A DNA stretch of 64,000 bases from Anaerolineales bacterium (GCA_020634855.1 JACKAU010000008.1:62001-126000); one strand, 5' to 3'. Shown: positions 8,062 to 16,417, numbered from the stretch's first letter. Numbers and translations: made by a program. The notes: generated by a model from the letters alone, not told the origin.

Positions 8062-8346
8062 TTATTCCTCATCGCTGCCGTCCGGGGAAACCGGTGCGCG
8101 CGTAAAAATGTACATCAGCCAAATCATAGCCAGCGTACCGACCACGGCGATCAAGCCCATCAAGCCGGCCACCCAAATAGGCACGCCACCCAAAACCTGC
8201 GACAGCGGCGTCACCAGATCGACGTCGCTGACGTTGCGAATGGTGGTGTAACTAAAAATAGCCGTCAGGGCAATGATTATCGGCAAAATTTCTATCAGTG
8301 TTTTTAAAGGCCACCCTTTTTTAGGCGGTTTATCCTTCGTATTCAT
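8062..8346 (-). CDS. Small two-helix membrane protein, 94 aa
   Basis: A basic N-terminus MNTKDKPPKKGWP precedes two hydrophobic segments (about residues 18-40 and 60-82), ending in an acidic tail SPDGSDEE. No heme or metal motif is seen. The start at 8346 (frame opens earlier) is preceded by TTGGAG and overlaps the previous gene by 17 bases, implying translational coupling. The stop codon lies within the target duplication of the adjacent MITE. Probably an accessory component of the oxidase cluster; family not recognised. Confidence 0.7.
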   Translation of the reverse strand: MNTKDKPPKKGWPLKTLIEILPIIIALTAIFSYTTIRNVSDVDLVTPLSQVLGGVPIWVAGLMGLIAVVGTLAMIWLMYIFTRAPVSPDGSDEE

Positions 8347-8890
8347 AACTCCAACTGTCCCTTTGGTCCGCATATTCAGACCGGTTCCAGGCCAGCCACA
8401 TCCAGGCCAGCCAAACCACCGTAATCGGCACCATAACCAGGACGGCGATACTGATGAGCCAGATAAAGCCGGCATTGACCGCCGCATCCATACTGACAAT
8501 ATAGGCCAGCGTATCCATAAAATGGTCGCGATAAGAAAATACGCTAGCCGCCACCAGCAGGGGAATCGTTATGATACCAACAATGCCCCAGCCAATAATT
8601 TGCAGTGGCGTCAGACCAATAACCTCTTTGCGCTGACCGGGTTTTTCTTTTTTCTCCGGCTTGGGGCGATGAACCACCCACATCATAAAGGCCACCATGA
8701 AATAGAGGGAAAAAATAACCACCAAAATAGATTTAAGCGAGATATAGTTGGCCGAGATGTAGTCGCCCAGCGCCGTGCCACGGGTTAAGCCGGACACGAT
8801 TAACAGTAAAAGTCCGGCGTGCCAGGGGCCAAAGGCAATGGAAGAAATTGGCCAGAAATTTTTTTTGAGGTAACTAAGGACTGTTTTCAT
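8330..8890 (-). CDS. Four-helix membrane protein of the oxidase cluster, 186 aa
   Basis: Hydrophobic segments lie near residues 18-35, 50-72, 95-120 and 145-170, separated by a basic cytoplasmic loop RPKPEKKEKPGQRKE. The C-terminus is rich in Trp and Tyr (LAWNRSEYADQRDSWSYEY). The start at 8890 (ATG after GGAGACTCAC) is preferred over the longer open frame to 8971. No catalytic motif is recognised. It is coupled to the 94-aa membrane protein downstream and sits directly after the copper ATPase gene; a role in oxidase assembly or as a small subunit is a guess from context. Confidence 0.7.
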   Translation of the reverse strand: MKTVLSYLKKNFWPISSIAFGPWHAGLLLLIVSGLTRGTALGDYISANYISLKSILVVIFSLYFMVAFMMWVVHRPKPEKKEKPGQRKEVIGLTPLQIIGWGIVGIITIPLLVAASVFSYRDHFMDTLAYIVSMDAAVNAGFIWLISIAVLVMVPITVVWLAWMWLAWNRSEYADQRDSWSYEYEG

Positions 8891-8983
8891 GTGAGTCTCC
8901 GCGTAAATAGGGTCTATTGGACAAATCGCTAATTTATCCAGATGTGAACAAGTCAGCGATTTGCCCGACAACTTTTTTTCATT

Positions 8984-11266
8984 CTAAAACTTAAATACTC
9001 GCAAAGAATTGCCCACCACCAGGGCGCTGCTCAAGACCATAGCGGCGGCGGCCAAAACGGGATGGAGCAATCCGGCCATCGCTAAACCGATGCCGATGAC
9101 ATTGTAGGTAAAAGCCCAGGCTAAATTCCAGCCGATGGTCCGATACACCCGTTGAGCCAGAGCAGTTGTCCAGGCCACCAGGGTAAGATCGTTTCCTAAC
9201 AGGCTAATATCCGCCGCTTCACGGGTGATATCGACGCCACAGCCTAAGGCGATGCCAACGGTAGCTCGGGCCAGGGCCGGCGCATCGTTAAGGCCATCGC
9301 CGACCATGGCGACGGGCGCTTTGGCCTCAGCCGTTTCGATAGCCCGGACTTTGTCGTGCGGCAGGAGTTCGCTTTGAACCGGCACCTCTAGCGCCTGGCT
9401 AAGTGTATTGGCCGCTGCTTTGCTATCGCCGGTCAAGACCTGCACCTCTACCGCTTGCTGCTGCATGTTGGCCAGCGCCAGCCGAGCCGTAGGACGAATG
9501 GTTTCGGCAAACCCCAGCAAGCCCTGCACCCGGCCCTGCCAGCCGATGTGAACCACCGTCAGCCCGGTCTGTTCCAACCTTCGTCGCGCCTGCTCAAGCG
9601 AACAGGACAGCGTCAGTTTCTGCTGGTCAACCAACCGCCAGTTACCGACCAAAACCTGCTGCCCATCAACACAACCGGTTACGCCCAGGCCGGGTAAGGC
9701 CCGAAATTGGTCAACCGGCAGTTGCGCTAGGTGACGTTTTTCAGCCGCTTCGCGAATACCGTGGGCCAGTGGGTGTTCTGAGCCTTGCTCCAACGCCGCC
9801 GCAAATTGCAACAGCCGGATATCAGGCGACGATAACTGGTGATCGCACACAATTTCGGTCAAGGTTGGTCGGCCTGTAGTCAGGGTCCCGGTTTTGTCTA
9901 AGAAAACCCGGCGGACGCGCGACAGTTTTTCCAGAGTCAGGCTGTCGCGAATGAGAACGCCTTTCTGCGCGGCCCGCCCGAGCGCGGCCCACAAGGTCAA
10001 TGGCGTGGCAACGCCCAACGCGCACGGACAGGCAATCAACAACACCGCCAGGGCGGTCATTAGACCAATTTCAAACCCGGCCAGCCAAGTCCAAACCAAC
10101 AGCGTCACTCCAGCCAGCACCATCACTGCCGGGGTAAAATAGGCGGCGACTCTGTCGGCCAACTGCTCGATGGGGGCTCGTTTCAGTCGCGCTTCCTCCA
10201 GCAGCCGGATCAGTTTGCCCATCACCCGGTCATCGCCGGTGTGGGTGGCCTCGACCACAAAACTGCCGTCCAGATTGATGGTTCCGGCATAAACCGTGTA
10301 ACCCGGCCCCTTGTAAACCGGCGTCGACTCACCGGTGACACTGGCTTCATCAACGCTGCCTTCACCACCCACAACTTGCCCGTCGACAGCAAAGTTCTCG
10401 CCGGGGCGAACCCGGATGCGGTCTCCGGGGTGAAGTTGGTCCACCGGTACGCGACGCTCACGTTCGTCGGGCATGATCAGGCTGGCCTCGGCTGGCGTCC
10501 GAGCTAGCAGTTTATCGAGCGCCTTGTTGCCCTCAACTTGTGTCCGGGCATCGAGCCAGCGGCCCAGCGTAACCAGCAGCAGAGTCATGACGGCCGTCTC
10601 AAAATAGGTATGTCCCGTTCCGGTGAAAGTGGCGTACACGGACAAACCGTAAGCAGCCAGACTGCCGACCGCGATCAGGGCGCTGGTGGTCAAGCGGCGA
10701 TAAACTTGAAACGTAAATACGGCATCTTCCAAAATCGGCAAGGCCAGCATTAAGACGGCCGGCGTGGCAAACAGCATCGCAATGGCTTGCAGCATCGAAC
10801 GCGTACCCTGGCCTAACTCTCCCCAGTCATTGAAAAAGAAGTCAGAGTAAAGCGCCAGACTGAGAACCATGACCATCATCGCTAAAAAAGCGTTGAGCAT
10901 CAGTCGCGACAGCAACGTGGTTGCCTCTTCGGCCGGATCGCCTTGGATAATGCCCCGGCAGCAGGGTGACTTTAGATCGAGACCGGCCCGACCCATCGCC
11001 TGGGGTAAGGCCAGTCCTTGCGCCAGATCAGGCGCCACAATCTCATAAACATGTCGGCAGCCATAGCAACAGAAGGTCAGAAGTTGGTCATCAATGGTAT
11101 CGACGATATGCCGGCTGGTCGGCAGGCCGCACAAGGCGCAGGCGATCATCGTCGAGGACGAGTGCGATTGGGACTCTGGTGATGGGTGATGGGTGACTGG
11201 CGTTTGGGAAGCGGGCGGTTGAGCCGGAGCAGCGGGCGATTTCGCCTTGAAGAGACGGGCTACCAT
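8984..11266 (-). CDS. ccoI: CcoI-type copper P-type ATPase
   Basis: P1B-type ATPase that moves copper across the inner membrane, here probably for the cbb3 oxidase CuB centre. At 760 aa it has, in order: a Cys-rich N-terminal domain CALCGLPTSRH...FCCYGCRHVYE (residues ~43-70) with a further SPCCRG, as in CcoI/FixI rather than a standard HMA domain; TGES (311-314); the transport motif CPC (413-415); DKTG with Asp457; SEHP (496-499); GDGLND (656-661); and a last helix NSLR. The ATG at 11266 overlaps the preceding stop (ATGTTATGGTAG), so the two are coupled. An extra 127 codons open upstream but lie in the neighbour's coding sequence. Confidence 0.93.
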   Translation of the reverse strand: MVARLFKAKSPAAPAQPPASQTPVTHHPSPESQSHSSSTMIACALCGLPTSRHIVDTIDDQLLTFCCYGCRHVYEIVAPDLAQGLALPQAMGRAGLDLKSPCCRGIIQGDPAEEATTLLSRLMLNAFLAMMVMVLSLALYSDFFFNDWGELGQGTRSMLQAIAMLFATPAVLMLALPILEDAVFTFQVYRRLTTSALIAVGSLAAYGLSVYATFTGTGHTYFETAVMTLLLVTLGRWLDARTQVEGNKALDKLLARTPAEASLIMPDERERRVPVDQLHPGDRIRVRPGENFAVDGQVVGGEGSVDEASVTGESTPVYKGPGYTVYAGTINLDGSFVVEATHTGDDRVMGKLIRLLEEARLKRAPIEQLADRVAAYFTPAVMVLAGVTLLVWTWLAGFEIGLMTALAVLLIACPCALGVATPLTLWAALGRAAQKGVLIRDSLTLEKLSRVRRVFLDKTGTLTTGRPTLTEIVCDHQLSSPDIRLLQFAAALEQGSEHPLAHGIREAAEKRHLAQLPVDQFRALPGLGVTGCVDGQQVLVGNWRLVDQQKLTLSCSLEQARRRLEQTGLTVVHIGWQGRVQGLLGFAETIRPTARLALANMQQQAVEVQVLTGDSKAAANTLSQALEVPVQSELLPHDKVRAIETAEAKAPVAMVGDGLNDAPALARATVGIALGCGVDITREAADISLLGNDLTLVAWTTALAQRVYRTIGWNLAWAFTYNVIGIGLAMAGLLHPVLAAAAMVLSSALVVGNSLRVFKF

Positions 11267-12120
11267 AACATGACGCTCCCGATGGTGGAGTGGGGGATTT
11301 GACCGTAAAGAGCCAACCCTCGCAGGGTCAATTGCAGGCCGACCACAATAACTAACACGGCAGCGACGCGGTAGAGGTAGCTCCGAAATTGAAGGCTGAC
11401 CAGCGAAGCCGAAAAGCCCAATCCCAGCATGGACGGCAGCGTACCCAGGCCAAAAATAAGCATCAGGCTGGCTCCTCGCAGCGGATCGCCGCTGGTGGCG
11501 GCCAGGAGAGCCATCGCATAAACGGGGCCACAGGGCAGCAGGCCGTTGGCCAAACCCAAGCCGAATGGCGCCGCCGGATGATCGGACGCCATCCAATATT
11601 TGAGCCAGCGGCTGATCTGCTGGGCCGGAGCCAGCGACGCCACCCAACGTTGGAGGGGGAAGAGACCGAGCAGCCCCAAACCAAGCAACAGCACTAAGAG
11701 GCCCAAACCGGCTGAAAACGCCCCTTGCCAGTTATGAACGAAACTTACCAGCACCGACCCCGTCAATCCGGCGGCAAGCCCTAGCAGCCCGTAAGTGGTC
11801 AGCCGGCCGGTTTGAAAGAGGACCAACGGCGTAGATAACTCTTGACGGGCGACCCGGCGACGCATGGCAAAAGCCCCTACCAGGGGACCGCACATGCCAA
11901 TGCAGTGGCTAAACCCGGTCAGTAAACCGGCCCCCAGCAGTACAAAAAAGCTGGAGGCCATTGTCGCGGTGTGGTCAACCGTACAAATGCTGTCGGGGTC
12001 CACTATATTCATGGCGGCCAGGGTAGCCTGCTGGTGACTCGGCCAAGCGGCTTGCTGGCTACAAGCCGAGACACCCATCAGAACCAACCCCAAACTCAAG
12101 CCAATGTACCAACGTCTCAA
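11260..12120 (-). CDS. UreH_2/TauE-like (DsbD-family) cytochrome biogenesis membrane protein with lipobox
   Basis: A six-helix membrane protein of the type often found beside CcoI. Conserved cysteines lie in FSHCIGMCGPLVGAFAM (Cys73, Cys77) and NGLLPCGPVYAM (Cys197), as in DsbD/CcdA-like thiol or metal carriers. Oddly the protein begins with a typical lipoprotein signal, GLVLMGVSACSQQ (Cys20), and a ~35-residue spacer before the membrane domain that starts at MASSFFVLLGAG. An internal start at residue 54 would give the usual family form. It is coupled to ccoI by a 7-base overlap, supporting a copper or heme maturation role. Confidence 0.85.
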   Translation of the reverse strand: MRRWYIGLSLGLVLMGVSACSQQAAWPSHQQATLAAMNIVDPDSICTVDHTATMASSFFVLLGAGLLTGFSHCIGMCGPLVGAFAMRRRVARQELSTPLVLFQTGRLTTYGLLGLAAGLTGSVLVSFVHNWQGAFSAGLGLLVLLLGLGLLGLFPLQRWVASLAPAQQISRWLKYWMASDHPAAPFGLGLANGLLPCGPVYAMALLAATSGDPLRGASLMLIFGLGTLPSMLGLGFSASLVSLQFRSYLYRVAAVLVIVVGLQLTLRGLALYGQIPHSTIGSVMLW

Positions 12121-12141
12121 TTAATTAAACTCATCTCTCTA

Positions 12142-12276
12142 AGTAACTGTCCAAGAATAAGTTAGGGATTTCGGTTGGAGATTGGAGACTAGGAGATTGG
12201 AGATTCGGTCTTAAATCTCCTAATCTCCAATCCCTTAATCTCCCCGAAACCCACAAGTTAGTTACGGACAGTTACT
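12142..12276. repeat. Foldback element with perfect 11-bp terminal inverted repeats
   Basis: AGTAACTGTCC (12142-12152) and GGACAGTTACT (12266-12276) bound a block whose inner arms also pair: GATTTCGG with CCGAAACCC, and a tract of GGAGATTGGAGACTA-like repeats with TAATCTCCAATCCC-like repeats. The whole forms one long hairpin. Its right end overlaps the stop codon of the 12275 gene. It may act as an intra-operon stability or termination hairpin, or be a miniature mobile element; no clear target duplication is seen. Confidence 0.65.
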
Positions 12277-12559
12277 AAAATACTGACATGCCAAACCAAA
12301 GATAAACCAGCGCCCAAATAATAAAGACAGCCCAGCCAGCCAAGATCCAAAGTGGCAGTTCAGACCCCTGGTATACGGTTTTGGGATCACCAAAGTCCGC
12401 TTTCCAATGATGAGTGGGCACCTCGTGCGGGAACCAAGCACCTTCAATAAATTGGGGCTTGTACTCGTCGGCTTTTTCGCCTTCGGTGGCTTCGTCCAGA
12501 TCGGTCCCCACTACGCGTTCATCCAGATATTCTTGTTCGGATTTATACTCTTCGGCCAT
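12275..12559 (-). CDS. Tail-anchored membrane protein, CcoP anchor-like, 94 aa
   Basis: An acidic hydrophilic region (residues 1-68: EEYKSEQEYLDERV...GAWFPHEVPTHHWK) precedes a single C-terminal helix LPLWILAGWAVFIIWALVYL. That helix resembles the N-terminal membrane anchor of CcoP (a Leu-Pro-x-Trp-Trp pattern followed by Ile-Trp-Ala...Tyr). Since the cluster's cytochrome c has a different anchor, this gene may represent a separated CcoP/CcoQ-type segment (inference). It follows the 104-aa gene by 12 bases with a GGGGGGAATT ribosome-binding region. Confidence 0.68.
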   Translation of the reverse strand: MAEEYKSEQEYLDERVVGTDLDEATEGEKADEYKPQFIEGAWFPHEVPTHHWKADFGDPKTVYQGSELPLWILAGWAVFIIWALVYLWFGMSVF

Positions 12560-12571
12560 AATTCCCCCCTT

Positions 12572-12886
12572 TTATTCGTAAAAAAGTTTATTTTGCCGCT
12601 CTAATCTTTCCCACTCTTCTTCCTGGACAAGCATATCCCGTTTGGGCGCTTCGATGTTTTTGTAGTGCCCACCGGCCCAAGCCCATGCGGCCAGTAACAG
12701 AAAGCCTCCGCTAATAAAGAAGTAAGGCAGCACAGTGGCCGTCACAATACCGGGTACAATGCCGGTTGTCGAGGCAGCCACAAATTCGTACAACTTAAAA
12801 AGAAACGTAACACCTGCTGCGGCCACAGCCACGGCCACAACCGCGACCGAAACAAATTTACCGTCTTTCATCGTTCGTTTTGACAT
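12572..12886 (-). CDS. Small two-helix membrane protein, 104 aa
   Basis: MSKRTMKDGKFVSV opens a first helix (residues ~12-34); a second helix lies at ~52-70, followed by a charged tail ending RDMLVQEEEWERLERQNKLFYE. It sits between ccoO and the tail-anchored gene, the position occupied by ccoQ-like small subunits in proteobacterial cbb3 operons, but the sequence is not recognisably CcoQ. The start at 12886 is preceded by AGGAGATTCTGG; the frame opens earlier without a ribosome binding site. Probably an oxidase subunit or assembly factor. Confidence 0.7.
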   Translation of the reverse strand: MSKRTMKDGKFVSVAVVAVAVAAAGVTFLFKLYEFVAASTTGIVPGIVTATVLPYFFISGGFLLLAAWAWAGGHYKNIEAPKRDMLVQEEEWERLERQNKLFYE

Positions 12887-12904
12887 CCAGAATCTCCTAT
12901 ACCC

Positions 12905-12944
12905 GGAGATGAGAGATAATCTATCTAAGCCATCTCTCATCTCC
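12905..12944. repeat. Perfect 13-bp intra-operon hairpin
   Basis: GGAGATGAGAGAT (12905-12917) and ATCTCTCATCTCC (12932-12944) form a perfect 13-bp stem with a 14-base loop, between ccoO and the next gene. The stem is itself a short internal repeat (GAGATGAGAGAT). It could protect or attenuate the transcript at this junction. Confidence 0.75.
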
Positions 12945-12959
12945 CTTATGTTCAACCGA

Positions 12960-13565
12960 CTACTGCTGCTCGACGTTGCTCCCTAACCACTGCATATAGG
13001 TAATGATAGCGAGACCCTTTTTATTCGGAACGCGCCCGTCATAAAACCAGGTGTAACGCGGCATAACCGACACGGGCGAAACGGCTCGCGGGTTGAAAAA
13101 ATGGGCTACGTGCCAGTCGTTGGAGCGGAAGCCCGACTCACGCGACAAGTCCGGGCCGACACGGCGCGTCCCCATCAGTTGGGGCTTCATCAATTCATTT
13201 TGCTGCTCGGCCGCAGTCGAAACCGGGCCGAAGCGGACATCTTCATTAGCCACCGGGCGGACCTGCTGGGTGTGGCAGTGCCAGCAGGCCTCGCCGATGT
13301 AAACGTTGCGGCCCAGGTTAAGCGCCTCCCGGTAATTTTCCGAAGTGGGGCCACCGGGGTAATATTTTTCAAACTGATCCGGGTACTGCCGGGCCAGCGC
13401 CGTAAAGTAAGGGCTGACATCTTGCGATATCTCATCGAGGGACGTGTAGGGCAAATCGCTGACGGCGTTGACCGTCACAATACCCGACACAAAGAACGCC
13501 AAAACAAAGAACCCGACACCGGCCACCAGAAATATGAACTGAAACTTTTCAACAATTTTTTCCAT
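12960..13565 (-). CDS. ccoO: cbb3 oxidase subunit II, monoheme cytochrome c
   Basis: Membrane-anchored cytochrome that passes electrons into CcoN. An N-terminal helix (residues ~10-32) precedes a cytochrome c domain with heme site CWHCHTQQVRPV, the CcoO signature, then RRVGPDLSRESG, and a distal Met in VSVMPRYTWFYD. The ending ITYMQWLGS is the family's conserved last helix. At 201 aa it is of usual length. It lies 24 bases downstream of ccoN in the same direction, and the ATG is preceded by AAAGGAGACGATCTT. Confidence 0.95.
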   Translation of the reverse strand: MEKIVEKFQFIFLVAGVGFFVLAFFVSGIVTVNAVSDLPYTSLDEISQDVSPYFTALARQYPDQFEKYYPGGPTSENYREALNLGRNVYIGEACWHCHTQQVRPVANEDVRFGPVSTAAEQQNELMKPQLMGTRRVGPDLSRESGFRSNDWHVAHFFNPRAVSPVSVMPRYTWFYDGRVPNKKGLAIITYMQWLGSNVEQQ

Positions 13566-13589
13566 AAGATCGTCTCCTTTAGTGGTCGC

Positions 13590-15026
13590 TTACTTAGCCG
13601 GGCTGGCCACAGGTGAGGCTGCCCCAACGTGTTCTTGCTCGGGGCTGATGGCGGTCATAATCATGTTGAAGATAAAGAGCAGGACACCGGCAAACATCAA
13701 CAGGCCGGTGGCGGTGCGGAACAGCCAGATCAGCTTCACAGATTGGAGCGACACTTCCCAGGGGGCTAACCCTTTCCAGAGGAAGCCTTCGACCAAACCG
13801 GCCGAGGTCAGGCCGATAAACATCGAGGCCAGGCCGATGGTACACATCCAGAAGACACTCTCGTGCAGCACGGGGGCCCACCAGTTCTTCTTGCCCAAAA
13901 CACGCGGCCACAAATCGGTGGTGATCCCAATTAGCCAGAAGCCGAAGGTACCGAACATAATCAAGTGAGCGTGACCAACCACCCAATCGGTGAAATGGAT
14001 AAACTCTTGCGCCCAGAACTGAACGTGAACCGCGCACTGGATACAGGTTACCACATAAAAGATCATGCCGGTGTAGAACCAGCGAATCGGTATGTTCGTG
14101 ACCGGGGCAATTTCGCGACCGCGGAGGGTCATAAAGAAGTTGATGAAGACGGTCACGACCATCACTTCGATAGCGACAGTGGAAACCACCGCCCCAAATT
14201 GGGCGAACATAGGGATAGTACTATAAATGAAGTGATGCACCCCTTGTAGCGGGTAGAAGAAGGCCAACCCCCAAAAACCCAGCAGCGACACCGCGTGGCT
14301 CCAGATGGGTTTTTTGAGCAGCGACGGCACGAAATAGTACATCATCCCCCAACCTAACGGCGTGACCAGCAGGCCGACCAGATCGTGAATGTAGAGGCCG
14401 ACAAAGGTTGCTCCCCCGGCGCCGGGAATAAATTCGGGCAGGTAGTTACCCATGGCATAGGTCAAGATGACCCAGATAAAGGCCACCGAGAAATACCACA
14501 GGCTAACATACATCGGCTGTTTGCTGCCAAATTGGAAGATCGGCGTTAGAAACTGAATAGCAATCAGGATCAAACCGACCATCACCAGGGTATCGATGGG
14601 AAAGAGGATGCTGCCGTTGGGGCTGAACATGTTGGGCGTTTCCCCCCACTCAACGGCTTGGGCATGGCCGGTTAAAATACCGACAACCGCCCACAACACA
14701 ATAAACAAATAAACCCAAAAGATAAGCCAGCCGAGCAAGTCGCTTAGAATACGACGTTTGGTCAGGCGCGGCACCACCCAATAGAGCGCCCCTAAGAACA
14801 CATTGAGAATAAACCCATAAGCCACACCGTTGGTATGGACCATGCGGATGCGTCCCGGTGATAACAACTCGATGCCAACAAAGGGATACAGGTTATTAAG
14901 TTGCAGACTGTATAAAATGCCGGCTAACATCGCTACAACCAAAAATACGAAGCCGACAATGATGTGACTTTTGACCAAGCCAATGTTAATAAACGGTTTT
15001 TGGGGTGATTGAACTGCCACTGACAT
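13590..15026 (-). CDS. ccoN: cbb3-type cytochrome c oxidase catalytic subunit I
   Basis: Twelve-helix heme-copper oxidase subunit that reduces oxygen to water and pumps protons. Ligands align with C-family oxidases: His64 (RMVHTNGVAYGF, low-spin heme), CuB His214 (LYIHDLVGLL) and His264/265 (QGVHHFIYS), the cross-link Tyr258 six residues before the HH pair, and His352/His354 (VVGHAHLIMFG). The usual HN after the first CuB His is HD here. At 478 aa it is typical. It is transcribed after the two-heme cytochrome and before ccoO, with ribosome site AGGAGGGAG before the ATG. Confidence 0.96.
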   Translation of the reverse strand: MSVAVQSPQKPFINIGLVKSHIIVGFVFLVVAMLAGILYSLQLNNLYPFVGIELLSPGRIRMVHTNGVAYGFILNVFLGALYWVVPRLTKRRILSDLLGWLIFWVYLFIVLWAVVGILTGHAQAVEWGETPNMFSPNGSILFPIDTLVMVGLILIAIQFLTPIFQFGSKQPMYVSLWYFSVAFIWVILTYAMGNYLPEFIPGAGGATFVGLYIHDLVGLLVTPLGWGMMYYFVPSLLKKPIWSHAVSLLGFWGLAFFYPLQGVHHFIYSTIPMFAQFGAVVSTVAIEVMVVTVFINFFMTLRGREIAPVTNIPIRWFYTGMIFYVVTCIQCAVHVQFWAQEFIHFTDWVVGHAHLIMFGTFGFWLIGITTDLWPRVLGKKNWWAPVLHESVFWMCTIGLASMFIGLTSAGLVEGFLWKGLAPWEVSLQSVKLIWLFRTATGLLMFAGVLLFIFNMIMTAISPEQEHVGAASPVASPAK

Positions 15027-15049
15027 ATAGTCTACTCCCTCCTAAGAAT

Positions 15050-15781
15050 TTATTGTTGCTCTGACAAATAGGTTGCTAAGGTCTCGATTTGCGCTTCGGT
15101 TAAGCGTTCGCTGTAGTTTTGCGGCATGACGCCGGGCGGACAGGGACCGGCCGGACAATCTTCGGCAATAACGGCATTCGGATCGATAATCGATTGGTGG
15201 ATCTCCTCAACGCTGAGCCGGCTGCCAACATCGGTAAGACTGGGACCAACCCCACCCGCGGCTCCGGCCGGATCGAACTGGTGACAGCCGGTACAACCGG
15301 CGCTAACGAACAACTCTTCACCGGTTTCGCCCTGGAGTTGAATGGGCTGTTCGCCGGCTTGAATCGGCTTAGGCTCAACCCAGCCGCCGGCTCTGAAACT
15401 TTTGACGTAGGCGATCACGTCTTCAAGTTCTTGATCGGTAATGAGAGGAAACGCCGGCATCGATGATCCGGGCAGGCCGTTTCGAATGGTGACCCTTAAA
15501 CTCTCATCTGACGGCAGGGGAGGCGGTTCACCGAAGTGAAAAAACTTATATTCGCCATCGACAAAATTGCGGGGCAAAGGATTGAGGAATTCAGAGGCCG
15601 GACCGTTACCTAACCCCTTTGGGCCGTGGCACCCGGTACAATAGGTATCGTAGACAACCTGACCATTGCTACGGGGGTCAAAGCTATACACATAACCTCT
15701 GAATAAATCGGGGCTGATGACAACCAAAAATATCATGACCAAGGCAAAGCCTGCCAGCCACGAAAAAATTCTTGGGATCAT
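15050..15781 (-). CDS. Membrane-anchored diheme cytochrome c (CcoP-like)
   Basis: First gene of the oxidase operon. One N-terminal helix (residues ~5-27) is followed by two cytochrome c domains: YCTGCHGPKGLGNG with distal Met in SSMPAFP, and GCTGCHQFDPAG with distal Met in PPGVMPQNY. The second domain has an extra Cys pair in DCPAGPCPPG. Two hemes and the operon position suggest it replaces CcoP as electron entry, but the anchor differs from classical CcoP, which begins with two helices and a Trp-rich motif. The ATG is preceded by CGAGGAGAATTTC. Confidence 0.9.
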   Translation of the reverse strand: MIPRIFSWLAGFALVMIFLVVISPDLFRGYVYSFDPRSNGQVVYDTYCTGCHGPKGLGNGPASEFLNPLPRNFVDGEYKFFHFGEPPPLPSDESLRVTIRNGLPGSSMPAFPLITDQELEDVIAYVKSFRAGGWVEPKPIQAGEQPIQLQGETGEELFVSAGCTGCHQFDPAGAAGGVGPSLTDVGSRLSVEEIHQSIIDPNAVIAEDCPAGPCPPGVMPQNYSERLTEAQIETLATYLSEQQ

Positions 15782-16137
15782 AAAAGAAATTCTCCTCGAT
15801 AAATTAATTTGATTTGATGCTTAGCGGAACGGTAAATCTCTCTATGATAAAAGGGGCAAACAATCATCTGATCGAATATTGGTAGTGGCAGACAACAACG
15901 ATTCAGGCCAGACAAACGCTTCTTGACGAATAGGTAATGGAATGGAGTTACAATTAGGTGGATGAATAATAAGCCATGTCGTTGCTGTTTCGGCTGGTCG
16001 AGATGAGTTTTACAAAATTACGCCCCCGTTGGCAATGGTGAACAACTCTTAGGTCTATCGCGCCTACCAATGACGAATAGGTAGTTAACATGTCACAAGA
16101 AACAGTTCTTAAACCCAGAGTTCAACGATTCAACGGT
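15782..16137. promoter_or_regulatory. Upstream region of the oxidase operon with a repeated 13-mer
   Basis: A spacer between the oxidase operon and the FKBP transcript. It contains two identical copies of TGACGAATAGGTA (15924-15936 and 16071-16083), 147 bp apart and in the same orientation. They could be operator sites for the operon reading leftward. No convincing consensus -35/-10 pair or FNR box was found. Confidence 0.4.
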
Positions 16138-16326
16138 CTATTGAATACGGTTACCCAAGGTCATTAAATATCCGGTTTTATCGGGATGGAGTTTCATAAG
16201 CGCCAGAATAATACTCTGTCCGTTAAAAGTTGTCAAACGCACCCTAGGTGATTGAGCAGCGTCAATATCGAATTCGGCCCGAAGTCCGACTAATTTGGCC
16301 TCAATATCTTTGTTACTTATCGCTGG
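16138..16326 (-). pseudogene. Possible remnant of a small gene
   Basis: An open stretch of 62 codons on the minus strand reads like protein (EAKLVGLRAEFDIDAAQS, then RLTTFNGQSIILALMKLH) and ends in a TAG, but has no ATG start before its middle and a stop just upstream. It lies between the FKBP terminator and the oxidase operon. It is either a decayed gene or a short peptide starting at an internal GTG. Confidence 0.3.
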
Positions 16327-16337
16327 TCAACAGGGAA

Positions 16338-16368
16338 ACAAAAAAACCGCCTCACAGGCGAGGCGGTT
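16338..16368 (-). terminator. Terminator of the FKBP gene
   Basis: Stem AACCGCCTC/GAGGCGGTT (16345-16353 with 16360-16368), followed on the minus strand by a run of seven T. It lies 50 bases past the FKBP stop codon. Confidence 0.88.
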
Positions 16369-16417
16369 GGTAAAAAGCGAGATTGTAGCTTGCTGATTTG
16401 GTCAGACAACCCTCAGA

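Noticed and set aside
11267..11647. 127-residue N-terminal extension of the copper ATPase
   Set aside because: It lies wholly inside the UreH-like gene in another frame; the ATG at 11266 gives the family N-terminus and overlaps the upstream stop in a coupled arrangement.
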